NCBI GenBank assembly: GCA_013298625.1
Contig: JAAFIF010000066.1
Span: 1 to 54,872, forward strand
Reading direction: 5' to 3'
Length of the DNA: 54,872 nucleotides
Source of the DNA: Myxococcales bacterium
GTDB lineage: Bacteria; Myxococcota_A; Polyangia; Polyangiales; Ga0077539
Shown: piece by piece, positions 26,354-34,857 of the stretch
Layout of the letters: each line of letters opens with the position of its first letter
How positions within the stretch are numbered: position 1 is the first letter of the stretch
The notes under the pieces: model-generated
Databases searched by the model: none
Told to the model about the DNA's origin: nothing
The model's input: only the letters and a program-made list of their open reading frames with translations
Translations under genes and position numbers: made by a program

Positions 26354-27487
26354 TCAGCGCCCGTCGAAGCCGATCGACGTCTCGACGGGGCGCGTGAAGA
26401 CCCACGTGGTGACCGCGGCGCCTGCGATCGCGGCGCTTCCGACGGCGACCCAGAACCACGGCGACTCGATCACGGGTCGCTCGGGCTCGACCACGCGACC
26501 GCGCACGAGCAGCTCGCGCAGCAGCGTCGCTCCTTCGATGGGCGTCGGTGATGCGCTCGCGCGCAGCTCGCTTCGCGCCGCGACCACGCCGTCGACCGCG
26601 AGCGCTGCGCGCAGCCGCAGCCCTGCGCGCTCTCGCTCGGATTGCACGAGGACGACCCTGGGCGCCGACGTCGCCAGAGAGAGCAGCGCCATCGACTCGG
26701 CGCTGTCCGCGGGGGCGCCGCTGCGCGCGCGATCGGACCACTGCGCGCTGGCCCTCTCTGCGCTCGCGGGCGAGAGCGCGACGTCGCTCGTGAGGGGCTG
26801 CGCGCGCACGGTCACCGTCGTGATGGCGGGCTCGTAGCGGTCCCTGCGAAGGACGAGCACGTGCGGCCCCGGGCGAAGCTCGATCGCGCACGGCGTCGCA
26901 CAAATCGCTGGGCGTCCGTCGACGTCGACGAGCGCTCCGGCCGTGCTGGCGCGCACGGTGAGCGCGCGCCTCGGCTGCGCGGCAGAGCGCGCGAGGGCGT
27001 CGGCGACGAGCGCTTCGACGTCGGGGCGCGTGACCACCGAGGGGACCTCGAGCTCTGCGCTCGCGAGGCGGTCGGCGGCCGAGCGAGCGTCGTCGGGGCG
27101 CTCGTCGGCGAGCGCGCACGCGGCGGTCCACAGCAGCGAGCGCGCGGCGAGGTCTCTGCGTCCTTCGGCGAGCAGCCCGTCGATCGAGACGGCGTCGAAC
27201 GCGTGCGAACAACGAGCGAAATCCGCGGCGCCGAACAGGGGTCCGGCCTGCGCGATCGCGGTCATCGCGGAGTCCGCGGCGGGGCGCTGCTCTGCGATGG
27301 GCGGGGCGAGCTCTGCGCGACGGAGGCGCACCGCGCCGAGCGAGCGCGCGTCGAGCTGGGCGGGCCATCGACGGGCGAGCTGCTCGTCGCCGCTGGCCAT
27401 CAGCGCGACGGTGACGGGCTCGACGCGGCGCGCGGGCTGACACGCGGCGCAGAGCGCGAGGGCGAGGGCGAAGCGCGATGGGCTCAT
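26354..27487 (-). CDS. PEGA-domain lipoprotein with C-terminal membrane helix
   Basis: A 377-residue predicted lipoprotein (MSPSRFALALALCAACQP, lipobox CAAC). The middle region holds a helical array (SIDGLLAEGRRDLAARSLLWTAACALADE), then a PEGA-like beta domain: LTVRASTAGALVDVDGRPAICATPCAIELRPGPHVLVLRRDRYEPA. A hydrophobic helix at WFWVAVGSAAIAGAAVTTWVF lies close to the C-terminus. The combination of an N-terminal lipid anchor and a C-terminal helix is also seen in other myxobacterial PEGA proteins of unknown role. Its ATG overlaps the stop of the preceding gene (ATGA), so the two form an expression unit. Confidence 0.75.
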   Translation of the reverse strand: MSPSRFALALALCAACQPARRVEPVTVALMASGDEQLARRWPAQLDARSLGAVRLRRAELAPPIAEQRPAADSAMTAIAQAGPLFGAADFARCSHAFDAVSIDGLLAEGRRDLAARSLLWTAACALADERPDDARSAADRLASAELEVPSVVTRPDVEALVADALARSAAQPRRALTVRASTAGALVDVDGRPAICATPCAIELRPGPHVLVLRRDRYEPAITTVTVRAQPLTSDVALSPASAERASAQWSDRARSGAPADSAESMALLSLATSAPRVVLVQSERERAGLRLRAALAVDGVVAARSELRASASPTPIEGATLLRELLVRGRVVEPERPVIESPWFWVAVGSAAIAGAAVTTWVFTRPVETSIGFDGR

Positions 27488-28116
27488 GGCGCGAGCGACG
27501 CGCACAGCTCGACCTGCGAGGCTGTACACCGCCCTCCGAACACCGGCAGCGCGAGAAAAATCGTGGATTCGACGCTGTCGAACAGCACGGGCGGAGAGAT
27601 CGCGCAGCCCATGAGCGAGGCGCGGTCGAAGCGTCGGTACTCTCCTGCATCGGTGGCGAGGACGGCGTCGGGCGACTGGGTGGTGCTCACCACGCGCAGG
27701 ATCACCAGGCTGTCCGGCGCGTTGGCTGTGACCTGCCAGGGGGCGAGGGCGCGGGCGAAGCTGGCGCCGAGCTCTTCGAGGGTGTTGCCGGTGACGGCGT
27801 CGCGGCGGATGGTAAACGTGCTGCGTCGGCCGGGGATGGGCGTGCACTGTCGGTTCATGCAGGCGCGCAGCAGGACGTCGCCTCCCGCGGTGACGTTGAT
27901 GGGAACCTCGAGAAAATCCGCCACCACGGTGAAGCTCTCGCTCGAGGCCGCGCGGGAGAACAGCGGGCGCGCGACGGAGGCGCTCCCCTCTTCGAAGCAC
28001 GTGAAGCCGCTGTACTGCGAGGGGCCGCCGATGCTCAGCGCGACCGAGTGGGCGCGGGCGCAGGTGGAGAGCGATGCAGAGAGCGCGATCGCGACGGCTG
28101 CGTGAGTCCTGTGCAT
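27484..28116 (-). CDS. Secreted protein of unknown function
   Basis: A 210-residue protein with a plausible signal peptide (MHRTHAAVAIALSASLSTCARA) cleaved near residue 22. The mature part contains six cysteines in scattered positions (FTCFEE, RACMNRQCTP, MGCAIS, GRCTAS, ELCASL), suggesting disulfides in the periplasm. No family was recognised. The ATG at 28116 was preferred to the upstream ATG at 28293 because only the former gives a signal peptide. It is coupled by ATGA overlap to the PEGA lipoprotein and is likely a partner of it. Confidence 0.65.
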   Translation of the reverse strand: MHRTHAAVAIALSASLSTCARAHSVALSIGGPSQYSGFTCFEEGSASVARPLFSRAASSESFTVVADFLEVPINVTAGGDVLLRACMNRQCTPIPGRRSTFTIRRDAVTGNTLEELGASFARALAPWQVTANAPDSLVILRVVSTTQSPDAVLATDAGEYRRFDRASLMGCAISPPVLFDSVESTIFLALPVFGGRCTASQVELCASLAP

Positions 28117-28283
28117 GGGTAGGCGGATCGATCGACGATACAACGAGCGGCCCGGTCGCGCGTCGAGCGTTGAAATCGACGGAGCGGGCCTCAAGAACTG
28201 CCCGAGGCCCGTGTCGACGGTGCGCGCCGGGCGGTATACGGTCCGCGCGCTTCTACCCTTTGGCGATCGACGAATACACACCC

Positions 28284-28589
28284 ATGTTTTCAATTGTCCT
28301 ACGCTGCGCGGCGCTGAGCCTCGCGATGAACGCGGCGATCGCGGTGACGCTTCGGTACACGTCCGAAGTGGTGTTCGCGAGCAGCCCCAACGCCGCAGCG
28401 ACGCTGGTCTCGACCGCTGCGTTCTTCTGGTTCTTGTCGCACTCGCTGCTGATCACGCGGGTCGGCGAGCGGCTGCTCGGCGGGCGGCGCTCGACGGCGA
28501 TCGCGATCACCGTGGGGCTGACGTTTGTGCAGATGTTCGCGCTGGTGGTCTTCATCGCGGTGAAGGCGTTCACGCATTTTCAGCGCTGA
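28284..28589 (+). CDS. Small integral membrane protein
   Basis: A 101-residue hydrophobic protein with about three transmembrane segments: VLRCAALSLAMNAAIAVTL, AAATLVSTAAFFWFLSHSLLI and TAIAITVGLTFVQMFALVVFIAV, joined by short polar loops with a basic cluster (RVGERLLGGRRS) favouring a cytoplasmic loop. No family was recognised. It is divergent from the secreted protein gene with a 167-bp spacer, and starts at the only ATG that precedes the first helix. Confidence 0.65.
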   Translation: MFSIVLRCAALSLAMNAAIAVTLRYTSEVVFASSPNAAATLVSTAAFFWFLSHSLLITRVGERLLGGRRSTAIAITVGLTFVQMFALVVFIAVKAFTHFQR

Positions 28590-28770
28590 GCGCGCGCGAA
28601 TACCCGGGAAAACCAGCGGCCGATCGCGCTTTTGCCGGGGTTCTTGCAGATCGTGCGCGTCTCGTGAATCATCCGCGCCCGCTGAAGGCTGGCGGTTCAC
28701 GTTGGTGATCGATCGACGCCTTCACGATGACCTCCCACCATTTCAACTTCTGAAGAGACGTAGACCCACC

Positions 28771-29250
28771 ATGAAGTCCCTCATTGCTTCGTTTGCCCTC
28801 GCGCTCTCGTTCGTCGCCTGTGGCGGCCCCATGCCCGGCAACGACGCCGGCAGCGACAGCGGCTCGACCCCGACGGACACCGGCGTCGCGCCGACGGACA
28901 GCGGCACGACCCCGACCGACGGCTCGGCGGCGTGCTTGCCCACGGGCAACGCTGCGGCCGGCGCGATGGTCGCGATGGGCGGCTGCGGAAGCTGCCACGG
29001 CGCCGACCTCGGCGGCGGGACGACCCCGCCCGGATCGAACCTCCACAACGAGGCGATGCGCGCTGGCAGCTGGTCGGACTGCGCGTTTCAGGCGGCGATG
29101 CGCACGGGAACCGCGCCCGGCGGCCGCACGCTCTGCGCCTCGATGCCGCGCTTCACCGCCGGGACGCTGAGCGATCAGCAGCTGGCCGACCTGCTCGCGC
29201 ACCTGCGCACGCTGACGACGCCAGGCCGCACTGTGGCGGCGTGCAACTGA
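28771..29250 (+). CDS. Cytochrome c lipoprotein
   Basis: A 159-residue predicted lipoprotein: MKSLIASFALALSFVACGG gives lipobox FVAC, then an Asp/Ser/Thr/Pro linker with a repeated PTD motif spacing the domain away from the membrane. The C-terminal domain is a class I cytochrome c with CGSCH (heme attachment), the GxxLGGGTTPPGSNL region and SMPRFTAGTLSDQQLADLLAHLRTL, in which Met is the expected distal heme ligand and LSDQQLADLLAHL the C-terminal helix. It is an electron carrier anchored to a membrane on the periplasmic side. The pseudouridine synthase gene starts inside its last codons. Confidence 0.88.
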   Translation: MKSLIASFALALSFVACGGPMPGNDAGSDSGSTPTDTGVAPTDSGTTPTDGSAACLPTGNAAAGAMVAMGGCGSCHGADLGGGTTPPGSNLHNEAMRAGSWSDCAFQAAMRTGTAPGGRTLCASMPRFTAGTLSDQQLADLLAHLRTLTTPGRTVAACN

Positions 29251-30029
29251 GCGCCTCTCCGCGGACAGGCGACGAGCTCGTGTTGCTCGTCGACAAGCCG
29301 CGGAGGCTCTCACCGGTGCAAGCGATCGACCGAGCGAGGGGGCTCGATCCGTCGCTGGCCCGACGACGCATCGGCTACGCCGGGCGGCTCGATCCGCTGG
29401 CGGACGGGCTGCTCGTGCTGCTGCTCGACGAGCGCAACAAGCAGGCACACGAATTCAACCACCTGGACAAGCGCTACGAGGTCGAGGTGGTGTTCGGCGT
29501 GCAGACGGACAGCTTCGACCTGCTGGGGCTCGCTGAGGCGCGCGAGGTCGTCCACGACGACGCTGCCTTCGAGCGCGCGGTGAAGGACCTCGAGGGGACC
29601 CGCGAGCAGCCGTACCCGCGGTGGTCTTCGGTGCGCGTGCGCGGGCGACCTGCGTTTTATTGGGCGCACCGCGGAGAGACGCCCGAGGGAGGCTGGCCCA
29701 GCCGCGCTCGCACAGTGAGCTCGGTCACGGTGATCGAGCGGGGGACAGTCGATGGCGGCGCGCTGGTGGACGGCGCGATCGAGGACGTGCGCGGAGTGAG
29801 CGGGGCGTTTCGGCAAGAGGCGCTGATCGAGCGATGGGCGTCGCTGCGCGGGGCGCTGGCGGGGCGGGCGCTGCCGAGGGCGCGGCTCGCGGTCGAGTGC
29901 TCGTCGGGGACGTTTATGCGTTCGCTAGCGAATTCGCTGGGTGAATCGCTGGGGACCGGCGCGTGCGCGACGGTGATCCACCGGACGCGGGCGGGGCCGT
30001 TTCATCTGCGCGAGGCGATGGCGCTGTGA
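29241..30029 (+). CDS. TruB-family pseudouridine synthase (short, divergent)
   Basis: A 262-residue protein of the TruB family, which converts a uridine to pseudouridine, canonically U55 of tRNA. Seen: VDKPRRLSPVQAID (KPxGxTS-like motif I), RIGYAGRLDPLADGLLVLLL with catalytic Asp51 in the GxLDPxAxGLL motif, KRYEVEVVFGVQTDSFDLLG (motif K-Y....lG..T.T.D..G), and CSSGTFMRSLANSLGESLGTGACATVIHRTRAGPF, the conserved C-terminal RNA-binding part. It lacks a PUA domain. The Gly-His-Thr-Gly before the Asp is replaced by Gly-Tyr-Ala-Gly and motif I is altered, so it could be a paralogue beside a standard truB. The GTG start overlaps the cytochrome gene by 10 bp; a GTG at 29280 would be an alternative. 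Confidence 0.8.
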   Translation: MQLSASPRTGDELVLLVDKPRRLSPVQAIDRARGLDPSLARRRIGYAGRLDPLADGLLVLLLDERNKQAHEFNHLDKRYEVEVVFGVQTDSFDLLGLAEAREVVHDDAAFERAVKDLEGTREQPYPRWSSVRVRGRPAFYWAHRGETPEGGWPSRARTVSSVTVIERGTVDGGALVDGAIEDVRGVSGAFRQEALIERWASLRGALAGRALPRARLAVECSSGTFMRSLANSLGESLGTGACATVIHRTRAGPFHLREAMAL

Positions 30030-30044
30030 GCTACGATCGCGCCC

Positions 30045-32186
30045 GTGAAGCTAGGACAACGGAAGAGGCTGCCACTGTTGCTCGCGCTCGCGCTCGGCGC
30101 GTCGCTCTCGGTGGCGCGCGAGGCATCGGCGCAGGACACGTCGCGGGCGCAGGGCGCGCTGTGGGTTCCGTCGCTCACGACGGACAGTGATTCTCTGCCG
30201 CACATCAACACCTCGGCCATGCCCGGCCGATGGAACTGGAACGCCGGCCTCGCCCTCGAGTTCGTCGAGCGCCCGTACGTGCTGCGCGCCGCGGGCGTGA
30301 CCCGCTCGCTGGTCGACTACCAGTTCTGGGGACACGCCGTCGCCAACCTGGGTCTGGCCTCGATGGTGTCCGTGGGTCTGCACGTTCCGTTCGTGTTTTT
30401 TCAGGCGGGAAACCTCCAGCCCCTCGGCGGCGCAGCCATCGACTCCGTCGCGTTTGGTGACGTCAGCGCCAACGTCCGCGTGAGCTCGCGCCGCGTGTAC
30501 ACCGCGCAGCCCAACGACCCCAACGCGCCGCGCCCCGACGCCTTCGCCAACGAGGGACCAGGCGTCGCCTTCGTGGGACGTGTGACCGCGCCCTCGGGCA
30601 ACGGACGCGCCCTCGCGGGCACCGGCGCGTTCACCTTCGAAGCGCAAGCCGCAGGAGACTTTCGGCTCTTCGGGCTGCTCATGGCCGCCAACGTCGGCTA
30701 TCGCGCGCGCTTCAACGGGAGCTTTCCTGGGCAGCTCGTGGACTGCAACGCCTCGCCCATGAGCATCGCGTTCGCCTCGTGTCTCGGGCCCGTCGGCCTG
30801 CACGACCAGCTCACGTGGAGCGCGGGCGTCCGCATGCCGCAAGGGCTCTTCTGGGGCGTCTTGAGCGCATATTTCGAAGCCATCGGCGCCATTTCGATGC
30901 GCGATCCGCTGGCGCCCAACACGCAGCCCGTCGAGCTTCAGATGGGCATTCAGAAGACCTTTCGTCACGAGTGGCACCTCACCGTCGGCGGCGGAACGGG
31001 CGTGACCGACGTCCCCGGCGTCGCCCGCGTCCGCGCCATGGCCATGATCCAATGGGCTCCGCGCTTCATCGACGACGACGGCGACGGCCTCCGCGACAAC
31101 ACCGGCGAAGACCGCTGCGTGGGGCTCCCCGAAGACCGCGACGGCTTCGAAGACCGCGACGGCTGCCCCGAAGACAACGACCACGACTCGATCCCTGACG
31201 AAGAAGATCAGTGCCCCACGCAGGACGAGGACGAAGACGGCTTCGAAGACGAAAACGGCTGCCCCGATCCCGACAACGACCGTGACGGCGTGCTCGACGC
31301 CAACGACCAGTGCCGCGATCAAGCCATGGGCTCGTTTCCCGACGAAGCGCGGCAGGGCTGCCCCAGCAACGACAACGACCGCGACGGCGTCGAGAACAGC
31401 CGCGACCAGTGCGCAGAGGTTCCGCGCGGCGCCCATGAAGACCCCGCGCGCGCAGGCTGCCCGCTGCCCGACCGCGACAACGACGGCGTCGGCGACACCG
31501 TCGACGTGTGCCCCGATCGCCCTGCGGGCGACGGCGCGCGCCCCGAACAGCGCGGCTGCCCCGACGAAGACCCCGATCACGACGGCGTCACCGGCGAGCG
31601 CGATCGCTGCCCCAACGAGCCCGAGTCCATCGACGGCGTCAACGACAGCGACGGCTGCCCCGACACCGCAGCGACGCCCGCGGCCAACGGCGCTCCAACT
31701 CCGCGCCCAACCCCGCGCCCAGCTCGCCCGAGCCCGCGCGTGCGCGTCGACAACGCAAGCGCGTCGAGCGCGGGCGACGTCGTCCTGCTCGAAGCCCTGC
31801 GATTTACCGCGCGAGATGCGATCGACCCGCGCAGCAACGCGCTGCTCGACCAGCTCGCGCTCGCGCTCGTCGCCTCCGCGCGCAACCCGTCGCGCGCCTG
31901 GTCGCTGAGCGTTCGCTTCAACTGGGTGGCGCCTGCGCCGCGGCCCAACGCGCCGGCCAACGCGCCTGCGCCCCGCGCGCCCGCCACCGCGATCACCCGC
32001 GAGCGCGCCGTCGCCCGTCGCGACGCCGTCATCGCCGCGCTGCGCACGCGCAACGTGCCCGAGTGGGCCCTGGTCGCCGCGGACCCGATCGCTCCTGAGC
32101 CGCCCGCGCCGCGCGCTCCGCGCCCGACGCCCGCCCCGCGCCCCGAGCCCGATCGCGGCGTGGTCCTCCGCGCGATCACGCGCTGA
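30045..32186 (+). CDS. OmpA-like outer-membrane protein with thrombospondin type 3 repeats
   Basis: A 713-residue exported protein. A signal peptide ends at ASA (residue 29). Residues 30-335 look like an outer-membrane beta-barrel (alternating aromatic strands, ending MIQWAPRF). Residues 340-540 are about eight Asp-rich DxDxDGxxDxxDxCP repeats of the thrombospondin type 3 class, binding calcium and bridging to the C-terminus, with cysteines spaced one or two per repeat. A Pro/Thr/Arg linker follows, then a divergent OmpA-like peptidoglycan-binding region (LEALRFTARDAIDPRSNALLDQLALAL...RERAVARRDAVIAALR) and a Pro-rich tail. The GTG start is 15 bp after the pseudouridine synthase stop. This barrel-TSP3-OmpA layout is widespread in Myxococcota and Bacteroidota. 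Confidence 0.85.
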   Translation: MKLGQRKRLPLLLALALGASLSVAREASAQDTSRAQGALWVPSLTTDSDSLPHINTSAMPGRWNWNAGLALEFVERPYVLRAAGVTRSLVDYQFWGHAVANLGLASMVSVGLHVPFVFFQAGNLQPLGGAAIDSVAFGDVSANVRVSSRRVYTAQPNDPNAPRPDAFANEGPGVAFVGRVTAPSGNGRALAGTGAFTFEAQAAGDFRLFGLLMAANVGYRARFNGSFPGQLVDCNASPMSIAFASCLGPVGLHDQLTWSAGVRMPQGLFWGVLSAYFEAIGAISMRDPLAPNTQPVELQMGIQKTFRHEWHLTVGGGTGVTDVPGVARVRAMAMIQWAPRFIDDDGDGLRDNTGEDRCVGLPEDRDGFEDRDGCPEDNDHDSIPDEEDQCPTQDEDEDGFEDENGCPDPDNDRDGVLDANDQCRDQAMGSFPDEARQGCPSNDNDRDGVENSRDQCAEVPRGAHEDPARAGCPLPDRDNDGVGDTVDVCPDRPAGDGARPEQRGCPDEDPDHDGVTGERDRCPNEPESIDGVNDSDGCPDTAATPAANGAPTPRPTPRPARPSPRVRVDNASASSAGDVVLLEALRFTARDAIDPRSNALLDQLALALVASARNPSRAWSLSVRFNWVAPAPRPNAPANAPAPRAPATAITRERAVARRDAVIAALRTRNVPEWALVAADPIAPEPPAPRAPRPTPAPRPEPDRGVVLRAITR

Positions 32187-32192
32187 TCGCGC

Positions 32193-34148
32193 TCACGCTT
32201 CGAGCAAGCGCTCGCGCCAGTTGAGCACGTCGGGAGCGCCGATCGCCAACGACTGCTCCCACGTGTGAGCGACCTTGGCCCACGTCGTCCCGACCGCCCA
32301 CGCGTAGGGCCAGCCGTGCAGGTCGTCGACGACGAGCGCCGTCGAGCCGAGCGCGCGCCGCTCGTGCTCGGGCCTGCACACGAGCACAAACGACCCGCGA
32401 TTTCGCACGCGATACAGCGAGAACATCGCGAAGGCCTCTTCGCCCGCGACCCCGAAGAACGCGAAGCGCGAGCCCGGTCGCCCCATGCCCAGCTCGACCA
32501 ACGCGCGCAGCCCTTCGCCCGCGAAGCTCTCTGCGTTGGGCTCTCTCGCGGCGGGGCCCTTCCACTCGCTCTCGTAGTTGGGCCCGTACGGCCGCGACCC
32601 GGCGACCCAGTGGCGACCGGGCTTCTCTTCGCTGGGGCTGAGGTGCTCGTGCTTCGCGATCCGCCGCAGCGCGCCGCCGCTCCACAGCGCGCGCGTGTCC
32701 CAGAACTCGATCAGCCCTTCGCCCCACACGACGAGCACCGCGTCGTCGCTGGCCCACTCGACCGCAAACGCCCTGCGCGCGGCCTTCGCCGTCGCGATCT
32801 CTCTGAAATCCGCGTCGTAGCAGTGAACCACGCCGCGCTTGTCCACGGCCGCGAACAGCGTCGCGCCTCTTGAAAATGCGCACACAGAACCATCGAACAC
32901 CCGTCGGTCCATCCCTTCGGGCCGCGGCGGGCGCGTGTCGATCTCGATCCGCGCCGCGCGGGTCGCCGCGCGCACGTTGAACACCTCGATGGCGCGCTTG
33001 TGCGCGATGGCGACGCGCTCTCCTGCGCGGTCCCATCGCACGCCGTGCACGCGGTCGGGGCGCTTCGAGAGCACCACGAGCACGCGCTGCGTCTCGAGGT
33101 CCACCGCGCACAGGGCCCCTTCGCGCACGCACACGTACGCGCGACCGTCGGGCGAGAGGGGCGCGTCGGCGTCGTCGCTGTTGTCCTTCCACGCGCCGCC
33201 GTCGCGGTGGGTGATGGCCCCGTCGCGCAGTCGCGCGAACAGCGGCGCCTCGGGGGACAGCTCTTCGACGCTCTCTTTGCGCGGCGAATGCCACTCGATC
33301 ACGCGACCGCTCTCGGTGTCGACGATGTAGATCGACCCCTCTGAGCTGACGCACACCGCGCGCGCGAGGGACGCGCTGAAGTGCGCGCGGATGAACCAAC
33401 CGCCGATCCCGAGCTCGTCTCCTTCGGTCGCTCCTGCGCCGCCTCCGAGGGCCTTCAGCGCGGCGATCATCACCGGCGCTTCGACCGTGGGGCTGAGCAG
33501 CTCGAACGGCCGCTCTCGAATGGGCCCGAGCTGATACGCGAGCTGTCCGTCCGGCGTCCACGACGCGTGCACGGTCGAGCCGATGCCCGAGTCCGCGAGC
33601 ATCTCGTTTTGCCCTAGAAAATCCCCGGGACGCATGCTCCACAGCACGCCGCTCGCCGAGGGCTGCAGGGCGTAGACGTACGTCCCGTCTGCGCTCCATT
33701 GCAGCTGCCCCGGCCCCGATCCGTACCGCTGCCCGAGGCCCCAGAGGCACTCTTCGCTGTGCTGCACGACGCGGCCTGCGAGGACGTCCCAGAGGGCCAT
33801 CGTTCCCGCTTCGGTGGACGAGCTCTCGGTGTCGTACTCGTTGCATGTCACGAGGCGCTTGCCGTCGGGGCTGAGCGCGACGCCGGTGATGGCCCCGTCG
33901 CCGTGGACGAACCCGTGCTCGGCCGTGACGCTGGTGGCCTTCGCCAGCACGCGATTCGAGGCCCATCGGTGCGTTGGCCGCACGCCGAAGCGCTGCTCGA
34001 GCCGCTGCAAGGCCCGTCGCAAGGGAGCCAGGTCGGTGTGCAAATCGAGCGCGCTCCAGTCGAGCGCTTCGAGCCTGGCGCGGAGCTGCTTGGGCGACTC
34101 GTTGTGCGCCGATGCTTCGATGAGGGACCAGTCGTCGGTGAGTGCCAT
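32193..34148 (-). CDS. WD40-like beta-propeller protein
   Basis: A 651-residue cytoplasmic protein with no signal peptide. From about residue 85 it shows repeats of the type GVALSPDGKRLVTCNEY...TMALWDVLAGRVV, LQWSADGTYVYAL, ASWTPDGQLAYQ, SSEGSIYIVDTESGRVI, LSPDGRAYVCVREGALCAVDLETQRVLVV, RWDRAGERVAIAHKRAIEVFNV and EWASDDAVLVVWGEGLIEFWDTRAL, typical of WD40-type propellers. The N-terminal 80 residues are helical (LRARLEALDWSALDLHTDLAPLRRALQRLEQRFG). Function is unknown. The start at 34148 is the ATG preceding this helical part. Immediately upstream begins the large inverted-repeat element. Confidence 0.75.
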   Translation of the reverse strand: MALTDDWSLIEASAHNESPKQLRARLEALDWSALDLHTDLAPLRRALQRLEQRFGVRPTHRWASNRVLAKATSVTAEHGFVHGDGAITGVALSPDGKRLVTCNEYDTESSSTEAGTMALWDVLAGRVVQHSEECLWGLGQRYGSGPGQLQWSADGTYVYALQPSASGVLWSMRPGDFLGQNEMLADSGIGSTVHASWTPDGQLAYQLGPIRERPFELLSPTVEAPVMIAALKALGGGAGATEGDELGIGGWFIRAHFSASLARAVCVSSEGSIYIVDTESGRVIEWHSPRKESVEELSPEAPLFARLRDGAITHRDGGAWKDNSDDADAPLSPDGRAYVCVREGALCAVDLETQRVLVVLSKRPDRVHGVRWDRAGERVAIAHKRAIEVFNVRAATRAARIEIDTRPPRPEGMDRRVFDGSVCAFSRGATLFAAVDKRGVVHCYDADFREIATAKAARRAFAVEWASDDAVLVVWGEGLIEFWDTRALWSGGALRRIAKHEHLSPSEEKPGRHWVAGSRPYGPNYESEWKGPAAREPNAESFAGEGLRALVELGMGRPGSRFAFFGVAGEEAFAMFSLYRVRNRGSFVLVCRPEHERRALGSTALVVDDLHGWPYAWAVGTTWAKVAHTWEQSLAIGAPDVLNWRERLLEA

Positions 34149-34176
34149 GCGCGCGACGAGCTTATCGCGCTCGTGC

Positions 34177-34198
34177 GGGTGTGATTGCCGATCGTGCG
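34177..34198 (+). repeat. 22-bp junction repeat R1, copy 1
   Basis: Contains GTGTGATTGC followed by GATCGTG. Near-identical copies occur at 38259-38280 and 54746-54767, all on the plus strand. Here and at 54746 it leads straight into the GC-rich inverted-repeat module. Confidence 0.8.
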
Positions 34199-34426
34199 AA
34201 CGGCGAGTGAAGGGTGCGCGGCCCCCATCCGCGCTTGGAGTGAGCGAGCGAAGGGTGCGCGGCCCCCACCCGCGCTTGGAGTGAGTGAGCGAAGGGTGCG
34301 CGGCCCCCACCCGCGCTGCCGCGCGCCCCGCCCCCGCGCAAAGCGCAAGGGCGGCGGCTCTGCATGGTGAATCGTCAGGAAATAATCTGGCAGAGTTGAT
34401 CGAAACAGCCCTTGCTCTGCAAGGGC
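34192..34426 (+). repeat. Left arm of large inverted repeat
   Basis: About 235 bp. It starts with three direct units of roughly 41 bp (core GGTGCGCGGCCCCCACCCGC, then GCGCTTGGAGTGAGCGAGC), continues with a CCCGCCCCCGCGC stretch, an AT-richer part (GTCAGGAAATAATCTGGCAG) and ends with a perfect hairpin, GCCCTTGC-TCT-GCAAGGGC (34408-34426). It is nearly identical, in inverted orientation, to 34602-34795. Not coding: short open frames differ between arms. Confidence 0.9.
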
Positions 34427-34435
34427 ATGGCAGCA

Positions 34436-34490
34436 AGCAACGAGCAACGAGCAACGAGCAACGAGCAACGAGCAACGAGCAACGAGCAAC
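34436..34490. repeat. Tandem heptanucleotide array, CGAGCAA x 7
   Basis: Seven exact copies of CGAGCAA (34441-34489) with partial copies at both ends, located in the spacer between the two arms of the inverted repeat. The unit length and perfect identity suggest a slippage-prone, recently expanded microsatellite, like the heptamer repeats seen in some cyanobacterial genomes. No gene is read through it. Confidence 0.9.
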
Positions 34491-34601
34491 GCTTTGGTAG
34501 TCGATACGAGCGCGATCTCGTCGCCAATCACGCGTTGTCTGCCGTCGTGTGACGAGCAGCGATTGTGTTCGATTGAGTGTGTTCGATCGAGCAGCCCGAG
34601 A

Positions 34602-34795
34602 GCCCTTGCAGAGCAAGGGCCTTCACGATCAACTCTGCCAGATTATTTCCTGACGATTCACCATGCAGAGCCGCCGCCCTTGCGCTTTGCGCGGGGGCGG
34701 GGCGCGCGGCAGCGCGGGTGGGGGCTGCGCACCCTTCGCTCGCTCACTCCAAGCGCGGGTGGGGGCCGCGCACCCTTCGCTCGCCGTTCGCACGA
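34602..34795 (-). repeat. Right arm of large inverted repeat
   Basis: Inverted near-copy of 34192-34426: hairpin GCCCTTGC-AGA-GCAAGGGC first, then the AT-richer part and the GC-rich units, of which only two 41-bp units are kept. Beyond 34795 another, more degenerate GGTGGGGCCGCGCACC unit runs into the ABC-F gene end. The intervening 34491-34601 holds no gene or recognised motif. Confidence 0.88.
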
Positions 34796-34857
34796 GCGCG
34801 GGTGGGGCCGCGCACCGCTCGCTCGCTCGCACCCTTCGCTCGCTCGCCGCGCGCACG

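Noticed and set aside
28690..28720. Possible sigma-54 promoter (TGGCGG...TTGG) before the cytochrome c lipoprotein
   Set aside because: Spacing between the -24 and -12 elements is one base too long and the -12 GC is missing.
34441..34489. Short tandem repeats considered as a CRISPR array
   Set aside because: The unit is 7 bp with no spacers and no cas genes are present; it is a microsatellite.
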